Position numbers and translations under genes: made by a program. A DNA stretch of 64,000 nucleotides. Source: Salinarchaeum sp. Harcht-Bsk1 (GTDB lineage Archaea; Halobacteriota; Halobacteria; Halobacteriales; Salinarchaeaceae). Positions 17,817 through 26,675 of the stretch are shown here, piece by piece (position 1 is the stretch's first letter; each line of letters opens with the position of its first letter). The stretch is taken from NCBI RefSeq assembly GCF_000403645.1, contig NC_021313.1, positions 372,001 through 436,000 of the forward strand, read 5' to 3'. The notes beneath the pieces were generated by a model, which was given only the letters and a program-made list of their open reading frames with translations, made no database searches and was not told the origin of the DNA.

Positions 17817-19166
17817 ATGGAAATCGAAATTGCCACGATCGGCGGCTACCAGGAAGTCGGCCGCCAGATGACTGCGGTGCGAGCAGGCGACGACGTCGTT
17901 ATCTTCGACATGGGCCTGAACCTGTCGAAGGTCCTCATCCACGACAACGTCGAGACCGAGCGGATGCACAGCCTCGACCTGATCGACATGGGTGCGATCC
18001 CGGACGATCGCATCATGAGCGACCTCGAGGGCGACGTGCAGGCTATCGTGCCGACGCACGGTCACCTCGACCACATCGGCGCCATCTCCAAGCTGGCCCA
18101 TCGCTACGACGCCCCCGTCGTGGCGACGCCGTTCACGATCGAACTGGTCAAGCAGCAGATCGAGAGCGAGCAGAAGTTCGGCGTCGAGAACGACCTCGTC
18201 AAGATGGACGCGGGCGGCACGATGTCCATCGGCGACTCGGGCGTCGAACTCGAGTTCGTCAACGTCACCCACTCCATCATCGACGCGATCAACCCCGTCC
18301 TCCACACGCCGGAGGGGTCGATCGTCTACGGGCTGGACAAGCGCATGGACCACACGCCCGTCATCGGCGACCCGATCGACATGAAGCGGTTCCGCGAGAT
18401 CGGTCGCGAGGACAACGGCGTGCTGTGTTACATCGAGGACTGTACGAACGCTGGCAAGAAGGGCCGAACGCCCAGCGAGTCCGTCGCACGCAAACACCTG
18501 AAGGACGCGCTGTACTCGATGGAAGACTACGACGGCGGCATCGTCGCCACGACGTTCTCCTCGCACATCTCCCGCGTCACCTCCCTCGTGGAGTTCGCGA
18601 AAGACATCGGCCGGCAGCCAGTGCTGCTCGGCCGCTCGATGGAGAAGTACTCCGGCACGGCAGAGCGGCTCGACTTCGTTGACTTCCCCGAAGACCTCGG
18701 GATGTTCGGTCACCGGAAGTCCGTCGACCGCACGTTCAAGCGGATCATGAACGAGGGCAAGGAGGACTACCTGCCCGTCGTCACCGGTCACCAGGGCGAG
18801 CCCCGCGCGATGCTCACCCGGATGGCCCGTGGCGAGACGCCCTACGAACTGGACGCCGGCGACAAGGTCGTCTTCTCCGCGCGCGTCATCCCCGAGCCGA
18901 CCAACGAGGGCCAGCGCTACCAGGCAGAGAAGCTGCTGGGCATGCAGGGCGCCCGGATCTACGACGACATCCACGTCTCCGGCCACCTCAACAAGGAGGG
19001 CCACTACGAGATGCTCGACGCGCTCCAGCCCCAGAACGTCATCCCCGCTCACCAGGACCTCAGCGGGTTCTCTGACTACGTGAACCTCTGTGAGGACGAG
19101 GGCTACCGCATGGACCGGGACCTCCACATCTCCCGCAACGGCAACCTCATCCAGCTCGTCGACTAG
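17817..19166 (+). CDS. rnj: archaeal ribonuclease J
   Basis: 449 aa. It is a metallo-beta-lactamase/beta-CASP nuclease: the metal motif [10 protein letters not shown], further ligands in NVTHSI and EDCTNA, the beta-CASP stretch [11 protein letters not shown], and the late motif [11 protein letters not shown]. The start [17 protein letters not shown] is that of archaeal RNase J. The enzyme is a 5'-to-3' exoribonuclease for RNA turnover and maturation. The idsA start codon follows 2 bp after its stop, so RNA decay and lipid synthesis share an operon. A strongly structured leader lies directly ahead of its ATG, so self-regulation by cleavage is possible. Confidence 0.95.
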   Translation: MEIEIATIGGYQEVGRQMTAVRAGDDVVIFDMGLNLSKVLIHDNVETERMHSLDLIDMGAIPDDRIMSDLEGDVQAIVPTHGHLDHIGAISKLAHRYDAPVVATPFTIELVKQQIESEQKFGVENDLVKMDAGGTMSIGDSGVELEFVNVTHSIIDAINPVLHTPEGSIVYGLDKRMDHTPVIGDPIDMKRFREIGREDNGVLCYIEDCTNAGKKGRTPSESVARKHLKDALYSMEDYDGGIVATTFSSHISRVTSLVEFAKDIGRQPVLLGRSMEKYSGTAERLDFVDFPEDLGMFGHRKSVDRTFKRIMNEGKEDYLPVVTGHQGEPRAMLTRMARGETPYELDAGDKVVFSARVIPEPTNEGQRYQAEKLLGMQGARIYDDIHVSGHLNKEGHYEMLDALQPQNVIPAHQDLSGFSDYVNLCEDEGYRMDRDLHISRNGNLIQLVD

Positions 19167-19168
19167 CG

Positions 19169-20224
19169 ATGTCCGACCCGGAGGCACGAGAGGCGGCCGT
19201 GCTCGCGACGATCCGCGAGCGACGCGAGATCGTCAACGAGGCCATCCCGGAAGAGATCCCGATCCAGACGCCCGAACGCCTCTACGAGGCCTCGCGCTAC
19301 CTGCTGGACGCCGGTGGCAAGCGACTGCGTCCGACCATCTCGCTCCTCGTCGCCGAGGCGCTCGCGGACGTCGAACCCGGGAGTACGGACTACCGGACGT
19401 TCCCGACGCTCTCCGCGGAGGTCCCCGAAATCGACGTACTGTCCTCGGCCGTCTCGGTGGAGGTCATCCAGTCGTTCACGCTGATCCACGACGACATCAT
19501 GGACGACGACGACCTCCGGCGGGGCGTCCCCGCGGTCCACCGCGAGTTCGACCTCGAGACGGCGATCCTCGCGGGGGACACGCTCTACTCGAAGGCGTTC
19601 GAGATCATGCTCGGCACGGGCGCGGCAGACGAACGAAGCGTCCGCGCGCTCGACGTGCTCGCCCGGACCTGCACGGAGATCTGTGAGGGGCAGGCGCTCG
19701 ACGTCGAGTTCGAGGACCGCGGCGACGTCGCGGTAGAGGAGTACCTCCACATGATCGAGCAAAAGACCGCCGTGCTCTACGGCGCGGCTGCGAGCCTGCC
19801 AGCATTGCTGATGGGCGCCGACGACGAGACCGTCGACGCGCTCTACCAGTACGGGCTGGACGTCGGCCGCGGCTTCCAGATTCAGGACGACGTCCTCGAC
19901 CTGACGGTTCCCTCCGAGAAGCTCGGCAAGCAGCGCGGCTCCGACCTCGTCGAGAACAAGCGGACGCTCATCACGCTCCACGCGCGCGAGCAGGGCGTCG
20001 ACATCGGCACTCTCGTCGAGACGGACTCCGTCGAAGCCGTTACGGAGGCAGAGATCGACGACGCCGTCGCGACGCTACAGGAGGCGGGGAGCATCGAGTT
20101 CGCCCGCGAACGAGCGGAAGGGCTCGTCGAGTCCGGGAAGGCCCACCTCGAAGTGCTCCCGGACAACGAGGCGCGGGAACTGCTCGAACAGACGGCGGAC
20201 TACCTGATCGAGCGCGGGTACTGA
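19169..20224 (+). CDS. idsA: geranylgeranyl (or geranylfarnesyl) diphosphate synthase
   Basis: 351 aa. GGKRLRPTISLL, the first aspartate-rich motif LIHDDIMDDDDLRRG and the second FQIQDDVLDL are intact, as is EQKTAVLYGAA. It makes the C20 (or C25) chain for archaeal ether lipids and for carotenoids, hence retinal. It begins 2 bp after the RNase J stop, so it depends on that transcript. Product length depends on residues before the first motif (VEVIQSFTLI) and cannot be fixed by reading. Confidence 0.94.
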   Translation: MSDPEAREAAVLATIRERREIVNEAIPEEIPIQTPERLYEASRYLLDAGGKRLRPTISLLVAEALADVEPGSTDYRTFPTLSAEVPEIDVLSSAVSVEVIQSFTLIHDDIMDDDDLRRGVPAVHREFDLETAILAGDTLYSKAFEIMLGTGAADERSVRALDVLARTCTEICEGQALDVEFEDRGDVAVEEYLHMIEQKTAVLYGAAASLPALLMGADDETVDALYQYGLDVGRGFQIQDDVLDLTVPSEKLGKQRGSDLVENKRTLITLHAREQGVDIGTLVETDSVEAVTEAEIDDAVATLQEAGSIEFARERAEGLVESGKAHLEVLPDNEARELLEQTADYLIERGY

Positions 20225-20282
20225 GCCAACCGCGTTCCCCGGCGCAGCGCATTTTTGCCAACCGCCACCCAACGACCAGCCA

Positions 20283-20672
20283 ATGGGCTACTCGAAGGTC
20301 TCACTCGACGAGGTCGAGGCGCACCGGCTGGAGGAACCCGAGCGGACGATCCTCCCGATCGGCGTCGAACTTCGCCCCGCGAAGATGCGCCCGAGCGTGT
20401 GGGAGTACGAGGCCGGCGAGACGAGCAATCGGCACCGGCAGCGCGAGCAGGAGGAACTCTACGTCCCGCTCGCTGGACGCTTCGAGGTGGCGATCGCTGG
20501 GAACGAAGGAGGCGAGGATGGCACGGGAGACGAGGAGCTTCTCGAACTCGAGACCGGTGACTACCTCGTGGTCGATCCCGAGACGACCCGTCAGCTCACG
20601 GCGGTGACGGACGGGCGGATCCTCGTGGTGGGGGCGCCGAACGTGACGGACGACGGCGTCGTCGTGGACTGA
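20283..20672 (+). CDS. cupin domain protein
   Basis: 129 aa. A single cupin barrel: motif 1 reads GETSNRHRQREQEELYVPL AG with only one of the usual two spaced histidines but with the Glu, and motif 2 is ETGDYLVVDPETTRQLTAV without its histidine. Metal binding may therefore be weakened or lost. A TTTTTGCC element 27-28 nt before the ATG suggests its own leaderless promoter. It lies 58 bp after idsA. Substrate unknown. Confidence 0.8.
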   Translation: MGYSKVSLDEVEAHRLEEPERTILPIGVELRPAKMRPSVWEYEAGETSNRHRQREQEELYVPLAGRFEVAIAGNEGGEDGTGDEELLELETGDYLVVDPETTRQLTAVTDGRILVVGAPNVTDDGVVVD

Positions 20673-20697
20673 AGGCGACGACTGCGACGCGACGGCG

Positions 20698-21342
20698 CTA
20701 CAGCCCGGAGACGAGGTCTCTGAGCGCGGCAGCCGGATCGTCCGCCTTCGCGACGCCGCTGGCCAGCAAGACGCCCTCCGCGCCGAGGTCGCCGGCGGCG
20801 ACGACGTCGTCGCCCGTGGAGATGCCGGCTCCGCAGTAGACCTCGACGGCGGGATCGACGTCCGCTGCCGCTGCCACGGCACCCTCGACGATGTCCGGAT
20901 CGGCTTGACTGACCGGCGTTCCGGTCCCGATGAGTTCCGGAGGTTCGACGGCGACGGCGTCCGGTTCGAGCGCAGCGACGGCGGCGACCTGCTCGGGGTT
21001 GTTCGCGCAGGCGACGACATCCAGATTCGCGCGCCGTGCGGCGTCGATCGAGGCGTCGATGTCCGCGAGCTTCAGGCGGCGCTCGGAGTGGTTGAGCAGG
21101 GTTCCCTCCGCGCCGGCGGCGGCGACCGACTCCGCGAGCGTCGATCCGGTGTTCGAGCCGTGTTCGACGGGGCTGACGTGCTGGGCCCACGTCTCGACGC
21201 CGGTCTCGGCGACCGCCCGGAGGTCGGCGGCCTGCGGTGCGACGGCGATTCGCGCGCCAGCGTCGTCGGCGACCTCGGCCGCGGCCCGGCCGATCGCGAC
21301 CGGATCGCAGTCGTAGGCCTTCAGATTGACGAGGACGAACAC
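20698..21342 (-). CDS. tpiA: triosephosphate isomerase (archaeal type)
   Basis: 214 aa from the GTG of [18 protein letters not shown] nine codons further upstream would add a non-conserved tail, and TATTTGCC lies 26-27 nt before the GTG. LVNLKAY carries the active-site Asn-Lys. [17 protein letters not shown] contains the catalytic His region, and the Glu is in [27 protein letters not shown] and [12 protein letters not shown] are the phosphate-binding loops. The short length is that of tetrameric archaeal enzymes. It links DHAP and glyceraldehyde-3-phosphate between the gap genes and glycerol metabolism. Confidence 0.95.
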   Translation of the reverse strand: MFVLVNLKAYDCDPVAIGRAAAEVADDAGARIAVAPQAADLRAVAETGVETWAQHVSPVEHGSNTGSTLAESVAAAGAEGTLLNHSERRLKLADIDASIDAARRANLDVVACANNPEQVAAVAALEPDAVAVEPPELIGTGTPVSQADPDIVEGAVAAAADVDPAVEVYCGAGISTGDDVVAAGDLGAEGVLLASGVAKADDPAAALRDLVSGL

Positions 21343-21423
21343 GACTAGAGTCGCGGTCGGGAGCGGCAAATAGGTTCGTGGTCGGACGGCGATCCAGCGG
21401 CGGGCCCAGCCACTCGAACCCGC

Positions 21424-21882
21424 CTATCGCACGATGTGGTCGGTGATGTCCTCGCGGATGATCGTCTCGCAGTAGACGCAGCGAACGCCGGAATCGAGCA
21501 CTTCGAACTTCGTCTCCACCGGCTCGTCGCCGGACGTGATGCAATCGTGGTTCGGGCACGCGAGGACGCCGCTGACGGATTCGGGACGGTCGAGGCGTTT
21601 CTTCTCGACGACGTCGAACTCACGGATGATGTTGATCGTCGCCTCGGGCGCGATCAGGCTGAGGACGTCGACCTCGTCCTGGCTGAGTTCTCGGTCTTCG
21701 ACCTTCACCACGTCCTTGCGGCCGAGGGCATCGGACTCGACGTTCATCCCGATCGAGACCGTCTCGCCGCCGGTGCCGTCGATGCCCAGGACTGCGAGGA
21801 CGTTCAGCGCCTCGCCGCCGGGCACGTGGTCGATGACGGTCCCGTTCTCGATCTTGGAGATCCGGAGTTCGCGCTCGCTCAT
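21424..21882 (-). CDS. pyrI: aspartate carbamoyltransferase regulatory subunit
   Basis: 152 aa. [19 protein letters not shown] is the allosteric nucleotide-binding start. The zinc domain has [20 protein letters not shown] and [10 protein letters not shown], giving four Cys ligands. It binds CTP/ATP and controls PyrB. Its start overlaps the pyrB stop (ATGA), so it is the second gene of a pyrBI operon. Its 3' end lies about 80 bp from the tpiA start on the same strand. Confidence 0.96.
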   Translation of the reverse strand: MSERELRISKIENGTVIDHVPGGEALNVLAVLGIDGTGGETVSIGMNVESDALGRKDVVKVEDRELSQDEVDVLSLIAPEATINIIREFDVVEKKRLDRPESVSGVLACPNHDCITSGDEPVETKFEVLDSGVRCVYCETIIREDITDHIVR

Positions 21883-22820
21883 CGCGCATCACCCCCGATG
21901 GCGCCGACGGCTGCCCCGTCGAGGAGCAGATCCAGAAGGGCCATCCGCACCGGGACGCCGTTGTGGGCCTGCTGGAAGTACTGCGCGTGCTCGGTGTCGT
22001 CGATCTCGGGCGCAATCTCGTCGACGCGCGGGAGCGGGTGGAGCACGGCGAGGTCGTCGTCGGCCGCTTCGAGCGTCTCGGAGTCGATCCGGTACTCTCC
22101 GGCGACCTTGCGGTACTCGTTCTCGTCCGGGAAGCGCTCGCGCTGGATGCGGGTGACGTAGAGCACGTCGAGACTCGGCAGCACCTCCTCGAGTTCGGTG
22201 TGCTCGCGGACCTGCGCGCCGGCCTCGTGCAGGTCGTAGCGCACGCCGCGGGGGAGCTGGAGGCTCTCCGGGCTGATGAAGTGCTGGCGCGCGTCGAAGG
22301 TCGTCAGCGCGTGGGCGAGCGAGTGGACCGTCCGCCCGTACTTCAGGTCACCCATGATCCCGATCGTGAGGTCGTCGAGGCCCTGTGCCTCCCGGATCGT
22401 GAACAGGTCGAGCAGCGTCTGTGTCGGGTGGTGGCCCGCACCGTCGCCGGCGTTGAGCAGCGGGACGTCGACGAACTCCGAGGCCATCTTCGCCGCGCCC
22501 TGTTTGGGGTGGCGCAGGACGATCGCGTCGGCGTACCCCTCGATGACGCGCATGGTGTCCGCGAGGCTCTCCCCTTTCTTGACGCTCGAGGACTCCACCG
22601 AGCCCATGTCGACGACGTCGCCGCCGAGGCGCTTGATCGCCGCCTCGAAACTCATCTTCGTGCGCGTGCTCGGCTCGAAGAAGCAGGTCGCGAGCAGCGC
22701 ACCGGCGTGACGGTCCGACACGGCGTCGGGGTCGGCGGCGATCTCGGCCGCCCGGTCGAGGACCTCCTCGACGTCCTCCCGCGAGAGTTGTCTGGCGGTG
22801 AGCACGTGGTCGTGACGCAT
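21879..22820 (-). CDS. pyrB: aspartate carbamoyltransferase catalytic subunit
   Basis: 313 aa from the ATG of [20 protein letters not shown]. Longer starts lack conservation. The carbamoyl-phosphate motif [20 protein letters not shown] is intact, with the 80s-loop [14 protein letters not shown] and [12 protein letters not shown] following. HPLPRVDEI near the end is the aspartate loop. It catalyses the committed step of pyrimidine synthesis. Translational overlap with pyrI keeps subunit production balanced. Confidence 0.96.
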   Translation of the reverse strand: MRHDHVLTARQLSREDVEEVLDRAAEIAADPDAVSDRHAGALLATCFFEPSTRTKMSFEAAIKRLGGDVVDMGSVESSSVKKGESLADTMRVIEGYADAIVLRHPKQGAAKMASEFVDVPLLNAGDGAGHHPTQTLLDLFTIREAQGLDDLTIGIMGDLKYGRTVHSLAHALTTFDARQHFISPESLQLPRGVRYDLHEAGAQVREHTELEEVLPSLDVLYVTRIQRERFPDENEYRKVAGEYRIDSETLEAADDDLAVLHPLPRVDEIAPEIDDTEHAQYFQQAHNGVPVRMALLDLLLDGAAVGAIGGDAR

Positions 22821-23126
22821 TAGCTGATCGGGAGTGCCGCGGACCCTTGAATGCACAGGGTCGGCTGCGATGAAGTCGTATAGTTGATGGAGGGGATTCC
22901 GAAAGTGACGGTACGGCGACCGCATCCGGAAGCCCACTCCCGCTCGACCGTCCGCGACTCGCTGCGATCCTCGGCTCACTTCCGCTCGCCTGCGATCATT
23001 GCTTCGTCAGTCCGCGCGAGCGATCGGGGGCTTCCGAGACAGCTGCGGAGAGCACAGTCGGTTCTTCAATTCCAGTCGAATTCGACCGCCACAGCTTCAA
23101 GTACGAACCCGCGGCCAGGCCCATCC

Positions 23127-23993
23127 ATGATCGCGATCGCCGGCGGGAAAGGCGGCTGTGGCAAGACGACGACCACGCTAGGCATCGCGCGATCCCTCGA
23201 AGCATCCGGGATCGGCGGCCGGGCGATCGACCTCGACGCTGGGATGCCGAACCTCCATCGCATGGCCGACGTCGATCGGGAGCCCCCGCTCGCGGCGCTC
23301 GTGGACGAGGAAGGTGGCGCGGAAATCCAGCGCGACTCGCACGGTGTCGAAATCGTCCCCGCACCGCGGGCACTCGCGGCGCTCGACCTCTCGTCGGCGC
23401 TCGACGCGGTGCAACCTCGCGACGGGGTCGCGCTGTTCGATTGTCCTGCGGGAGCCGGTCCCGCAGCGACTGCGCCGCTCCGGGAGGCCGAGGCCGTGAT
23501 TCTGGTCTCCACGAGCAGGGAAGAGAGCGTCGAGGACGCCGCCAAGACGGGGCGAATGGCGCGCAGTCTCGGGGTCCCGGTGCTCGGAGCGGTCGTCACC
23601 CGCACCCAGCGAGTGAGTCGCGGGGTCGCTTCGGAACTGGCCGCGGAGCAGACGGTAGCGATCCCGACCCGAGGGGAACCGCTGACCGACGATCGGGTTC
23701 GAGAGTGCTACGACGCGGTCGCAGGCTGGATCGAGACGTGGCTGCAACGACGGGGACGAGAGAAGTACTCCGAGGCAGAGCGTAGTGATACGACCGTGAC
23801 TGTTCGAAAGCCAGCGATACGCGGCGACCGCTCCGAGTCGAGGACGTGTCCCTGCTGTGGCGGGATCCGCCCGGCCCGGAGCAGCGACGAACGCGCTACA
23901 GATCGACGCGATCGCCGATCTCGACGATCTCGAGCCGCTCGGGGTACGCGAAGCTCCTGGCGTGGTGGTGGAGCACTTTCGGGTCGGCGGTGA
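23127..23993 (+). CDS. ParA/MinD-type ATPase
   Basis: 288 aa from the ATG of MIAIAGGKGGCGKTTTTLGI. The deviant Walker A (KGGCGKT) is intact. Switch I is AIDLDAGMPNLHRM and Walker B is VALFDCPAGAG, with Cys in place of the usual DxP/DTPPG surroundings. Residues 1-235 fit a compact MinD-like domain. The last 50 residues are very Arg-rich, include CPCCG, and overlap the convergent UlaG-like gene by 98 bp. That tail looks like read-through antisense to the neighbour rather than a conserved domain. The role (positioning, partition or other) is unknown. Confidence 0.85.
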   Translation: MIAIAGGKGGCGKTTTTLGIARSLEASGIGGRAIDLDAGMPNLHRMADVDREPPLAALVDEEGGAEIQRDSHGVEIVPAPRALAALDLSSALDAVQPRDGVALFDCPAGAGPAATAPLREAEAVILVSTSREESVEDAAKTGRMARSLGVPVLGAVVTRTQRVSRGVASELAAEQTVAIPTRGEPLTDDRVRECYDAVAGWIETWLQRRGREKYSEAERSDTTVTVRKPAIRGDRSESRTCPCCGGIRPARSSDERATDRRDRRSRRSRAARGTRSSWRGGGALSGRR

Positions 23994-24729
23994 GACCCTT
24001 CCACATGTCCCAGTGGCTCGGGAGCAGCCGGTCGAACTGGAGGTCGCTGGCTGCCTCGACGATCTGATTCTCGGTGTTGTACCACTTCGTTCGCACGGGC
24101 TCGCCGGTCTCCTTGTCGTCGATGGTGCCGATCGTGCCGAACGCGAGGATCCCGAGGTCGACGTCGTAGGCTTCGCCGAGTTCCTCGAAGTCGTCGTGGG
24201 GCTTGGTGTCGCCGCCGTGGAACAGGGTCGCGTCGCCGTACTCGATCACGTAGGAGACCGGATGGGTCGCGTCGGGGTCGTGCGCGAACTCGACGTGGAC
24301 GGTCACCTCGCCGACCTCGAACGTGTCGCCCTCGGCGACCGCCACGAACTGGTCGTCGGCGATATCGTGGTCTGCCTGCCAGTCCTCCTCGTCCCGGGCG
24401 ACGGCGAGGCTGTCGTCGGGCGCGTAGAACGGTGCGCCCGTGGATTCGAGGATCGGTGCCTGGCTCGGGCCGTGCACGTGGTCGGTGTGCTCGTGGGTCG
24501 CGAGCACGGCGTCGGCCGCCTCGACGTCGGCGGGATCGAACGGCACCGGAATCATCCGGACGGTTCGCGGCGGATCACCGAGACCGACGTAGGGGTCGAT
24601 CCAGATCGTCGTGCCGTCGCCGGCCTTGACGACGAAGCCGTTGCAGCCGAGGTACCACGCTGCGAGGCCGTCGGGATCGGCGACCTCGATATCGCGGACG
24701 AGCCAGTCGTCCCAGTCGCTCGTGGGCAT
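23896..24729 (-). CDS. metallo-beta-lactamase fold hydrolase (UlaG-like)
   Basis: 277 aa. GCNGFVVKAGDGTTIWIDP followed by ATHEHTDHVHG gives the metal motif HxHxDH, with a later FHGGDTKPH and a C-terminal LLPSHWDMW. The pattern is that of the L-ascorbate-6-phosphate lactonase (UlaG) group of MBL hydrolases. Its physiological substrate in haloarchaea is not known. Its 3' end overlaps the MinD-like gene tail-to-tail by 98 bp. Confidence 0.88.
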   Translation of the reverse strand: MPTSDWDDWLVRDIEVADPDGLAAWYLGCNGFVVKAGDGTTIWIDPYVGLGDPPRTVRMIPVPFDPADVEAADAVLATHEHTDHVHGPSQAPILESTGAPFYAPDDSLAVARDEEDWQADHDIADDQFVAVAEGDTFEVGEVTVHVEFAHDPDATHPVSYVIEYGDATLFHGGDTKPHDDFEELGEAYDVDLGILAFGTIGTIDDKETGEPVRTKWYNTENQIVEAASDLQFDRLLPSHWDMWKGLTADPKVLHHHARSFAYPERLEIVEIGDRVDL

Positions 24730-24834
24730 ACCCGAGCGTGGCGCCGGGGACCGCCTAAGCGTTCCGTTCGCGTCGCTCGTCGACCCCTCGCGTCATCGAT
24801 CGAGGCAATCGTTGCAGCGATCCAGTTGCGAAGA

Positions 24835-24842
24835 AATATATG
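24835..24842 (+). promoter_or_regulatory. TATA box of the small helical protein gene
   Basis: AATATATG is centred 26-27 nt before the ATG at 24865 and preceded by purines (GAAG). It is a clear leaderless promoter. Confidence 0.65.
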
Positions 24843-24864
24843 CGGGCGGGCACTATGTGAATGT

Positions 24865-25134
24865 ATGACACGCGAGCAGCTTCAGTCAGCGAGCGACCGC
24901 CTCAGCGCGGCAGCCGACGACGCCACCGACGACCTGGCAACGGCGCTCCAGGACCAGGCCGATCGACTCCACGATCTCGCCGAGCGCGAGTACTCGGTCG
25001 ACCACGGGACGCTGGCCCGCGTCGAGACGAAGCTCGGTCACCTCGAAGAAGACGCTCCCGAGGCGATCGCCGAGGCGGTTTCCGCTGCCCACGACGACGT
25101 GATCGCCTTCCGGAGCACCGTCGAGGGCGTCTGA
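24865..25134 (+). CDS. small acidic helical protein (DUF7553-like)
   Basis: 89 aa, beginning MTREQLQSASDRLSAAADDA. The whole protein looks alpha-helical with hydrophobic residues spaced as in a helical bundle (LATALQDQADRLHDLAERE, then VETKLGHLEEDAPEAIAE). I recall a haloarchaeal family of this length and style named DUF7553, but this cannot be checked here. The strong TATA box and correct spacing support expression. Its 3' end is overlapped by a possible convergent gene. Function unknown. Confidence 0.75.
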   Translation: MTREQLQSASDRLSAAADDATDDLATALQDQADRLHDLAEREYSVDHGTLARVETKLGHLEEDAPEAIAEAVSAAHDDVIAFRSTVEGV

Positions 25135-25409
25135 ATCGAGACGAAACCGAACGCGGACGACGCCACGCCACGCACCGAAACGGAGAGGAAGCCGAACAGC
25201 GACGAAGCCGAACGAGCCCGACGATGAAGAGGGACGAAGCCGAATGAGGCGGCACCGTCGTAGACGACGGTCTCGAAGTCGGCGTCCTCGGCCACGTGGA
25301 CGGCGACGTCGAGCGAGAGTCGGAGGTCGTGTGAATCGAGTTCCGCGAGGAGTTCCGCGTGGTCGTCGTCACCCCGACGCGGCTCGTCGCGACCCCAGAG
25401 GTCGGCCAT
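25038..25409 (-). CDS. possible small haloarchaeal protein, C-terminus probably altered
   Basis: This is a 123-residue frame starting MADLWGRDEPRRGDDDHAEL. The first 60 residues (to YDGAASFGFVP) have normal acidic haloarchaeal composition and look like a real protein. The rest is Ser/Ala/Arg-rich, runs antisense to the end of the helical-protein gene and covers a degenerate short repeat that encodes FGFV/FGFL again and again. I read it as a small gene whose original end was lost by repeat slippage or a frameshift. It could also be wholly spurious. Confidence 0.4.
   Translation of the reverse strand: MADLWGRDEPRRGDDDHAELLAELDSHDLRLSLDVAVHVAEDADFETVVYDGAASFGFVPLHRRARSASSLFGFLSVSVRGVASSAFGFVSIQTPSTVLRKAITSSWAAETASAIASGASSSR
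25138..25246. repeat. degenerate GACGAAGCCGAAC repeats
   Basis: Four copies of a 12-13 bp word near GACGAARCCGAAY lie at about 25138, 25185, 25200 and 25232. They fall between the small helical gene and the body of the convergent small gene. On the minus strand they would encode repeated FGF[VL]S/P. Confidence 0.6.
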
Positions 25410-25642
25410 AGGGCCGGGGTCTCCGTCGTGCGGGAAGCGCGTTTTGGGGTCGCGAGTCGTCGGCGGCGCACACGCCAGGAGCAGCAGCCTGCGTGGAGTA
25501 CTCGACGCGGGTGGCGAGTATCCAATAGTAAAGAGTTGGTAGTACGACACTGTATGGATTTATTTACATGCCTCACTACATGCATCTGCATCGCGAGTGG
25601 AAACCACCACGATTCAAGGGGAGGGTCGAATAGCGTTGTACC

Positions 25643-26197
25643 ATGTACCGGCTGCAGCATCGCCTCCGTCACGCCGCAGGTGGCGTCGCGGACGCCATCC
25701 TCCCCGGCCGGTGTTACGGCGTGTTCACGTTGAAGCCGAACGAGTTCGTCGGCTATCTCGACGTCAGCCTCTCCGAGGTCAAGGCGCTCCTCGAGGCGCG
25801 ATCCTACTCCTACAGTCCGATTTCGGCGAAGAAGCTCCACCCCGACCACCCCGTTTCCGACGACGGGTCGTACCGCCGCCTCGATCCGGCCGACCGCTCG
25901 AAGCAGTGGCACGTCCACCTGTTCGAGCGGTCGGAGGGCATCGAGGTCTTCAGTCACTACGAACTGCGCCCCGAGCCCTGGGATCCGATCGACATTCGAC
26001 GACCGGTCGACCACTACTGGCCAGAGTGGGGCGAGACCTGCCTGCTGGGCCAGCACTGTCCAGGCCTCAAGTCGCTGCTCGAGACCTACGGACGGTACGA
26101 GGGCGACCGATCCGCACTGGGCACCGCCCCGCTCCAGCGCCGACCCTCACCGGAGGAGCCCGCCCCGACAGCCGAGGAGACGCCGTCGCTGGATTGA
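25643..26197 (+). CDS. hypothetical haloarchaeal protein
   Basis: 184 aa, starting [21 protein letters not shown] do not recognise the family. It has several aromatic and His/Pro-rich conserved-looking stretches: [39 protein letters not shown] and [18 protein letters not shown], the last with two Cys. The final 35 residues are Pro/Glu-rich and disordered. No signal peptide or membrane segment is seen. Codon use and length support a real gene. The 233 bp before it (25410-25642) contain a TATTTAC-type AT-rich patch about 80 bp upstream and nothing else I can name. Confidence 0.7.
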   Translation: MYRLQHRLRHAAGGVADAILPGRCYGVFTLKPNEFVGYLDVSLSEVKALLEARSYSYSPISAKKLHPDHPVSDDGSYRRLDPADRSKQWHVHLFERSEGIEVFSHYELRPEPWDPIDIRRPVDHYWPEWGETCLLGQHCPGLKSLLETYGRYEGDRSALGTAPLQRRPSPEEPAPTAEETPSLD

Positions 26198-26285
26198 GGA
26201 CTGCTCCGTCGACGACTGCACCACCACCCGGAGCGATGCTGCCGCCGGCAATCCGTGTGGCGTGGTACCGCGACTTCCGCGGCAC

Positions 26286-26291
26286 TTTAAA
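26286..26291 (+). promoter_or_regulatory. TATA box of aIF-1A gene
   Basis: TTTAAA is centred 27-28 nt before the ATG, as expected for a leaderless transcript. Confidence 0.6.
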
Positions 26292-26315
26292 CGGCTCCGG
26301 CTCCTATCGATTGGC

Positions 26316-26600
26316 ATGAGCGAGGAACAAGAACGGCGGAATCTCCGGATGCCGTCGGACGACGAGGTATTCGCGGTAGTCACAGAGCACAACGGCGGTA
26401 ACCACGTCCGCGTCCAGTGCGCGGACGGTGAGGACCGAATGGGCCGGATTCCCGGCCGCATGAAGTACCGAACGTGGATCAGCGAGGGCGACGTCGTCCT
26501 CGTCGAGCCCTGGGACTGGCAGGACGAGAAGGCCAACATCGAGTGGCGCTACTCCGAGCAGGACGCCGACCAGCTGCGCGAAGAAGGCCACATCCAGTAA
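26316..26600 (+). CDS. eif1A: translation initiation factor aIF-1A
   Basis: 94 aa from the ATG of [20 protein letters not shown]. It has an OB-fold with [20 protein letters not shown] and [17 protein letters not shown], which are diagnostic of eIF1A. It binds the A-site region of the small subunit and supports scanning-independent start selection in archaea. It is monocistronic, with a good promoter. There are 75 bp to the convergent GH16 gene. Confidence 0.97.
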   Translation: MSEEQERRNLRMPSDDEVFAVVTEHNGGNHVRVQCADGEDRMGRIPGRMKYRTWISEGDVVLVEPWDWQDEKANIEWRYSEQDADQLREEGHIQ

Positions 26601-26675
26601 CCGTTCTGCGATTTTCTGCAGCACGTATCGCCGAAGAGCGGCCGTGTCGACCGTCTGCGGAACCCTCCGTGGTGA

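Noticed and set aside
17562-19187. A 541-codon minus-strand frame
   Set aside because: It is antisense to RNase J, with shadow composition. Its start region overlaps the hairpin leader, which is better explained as RNA structure.
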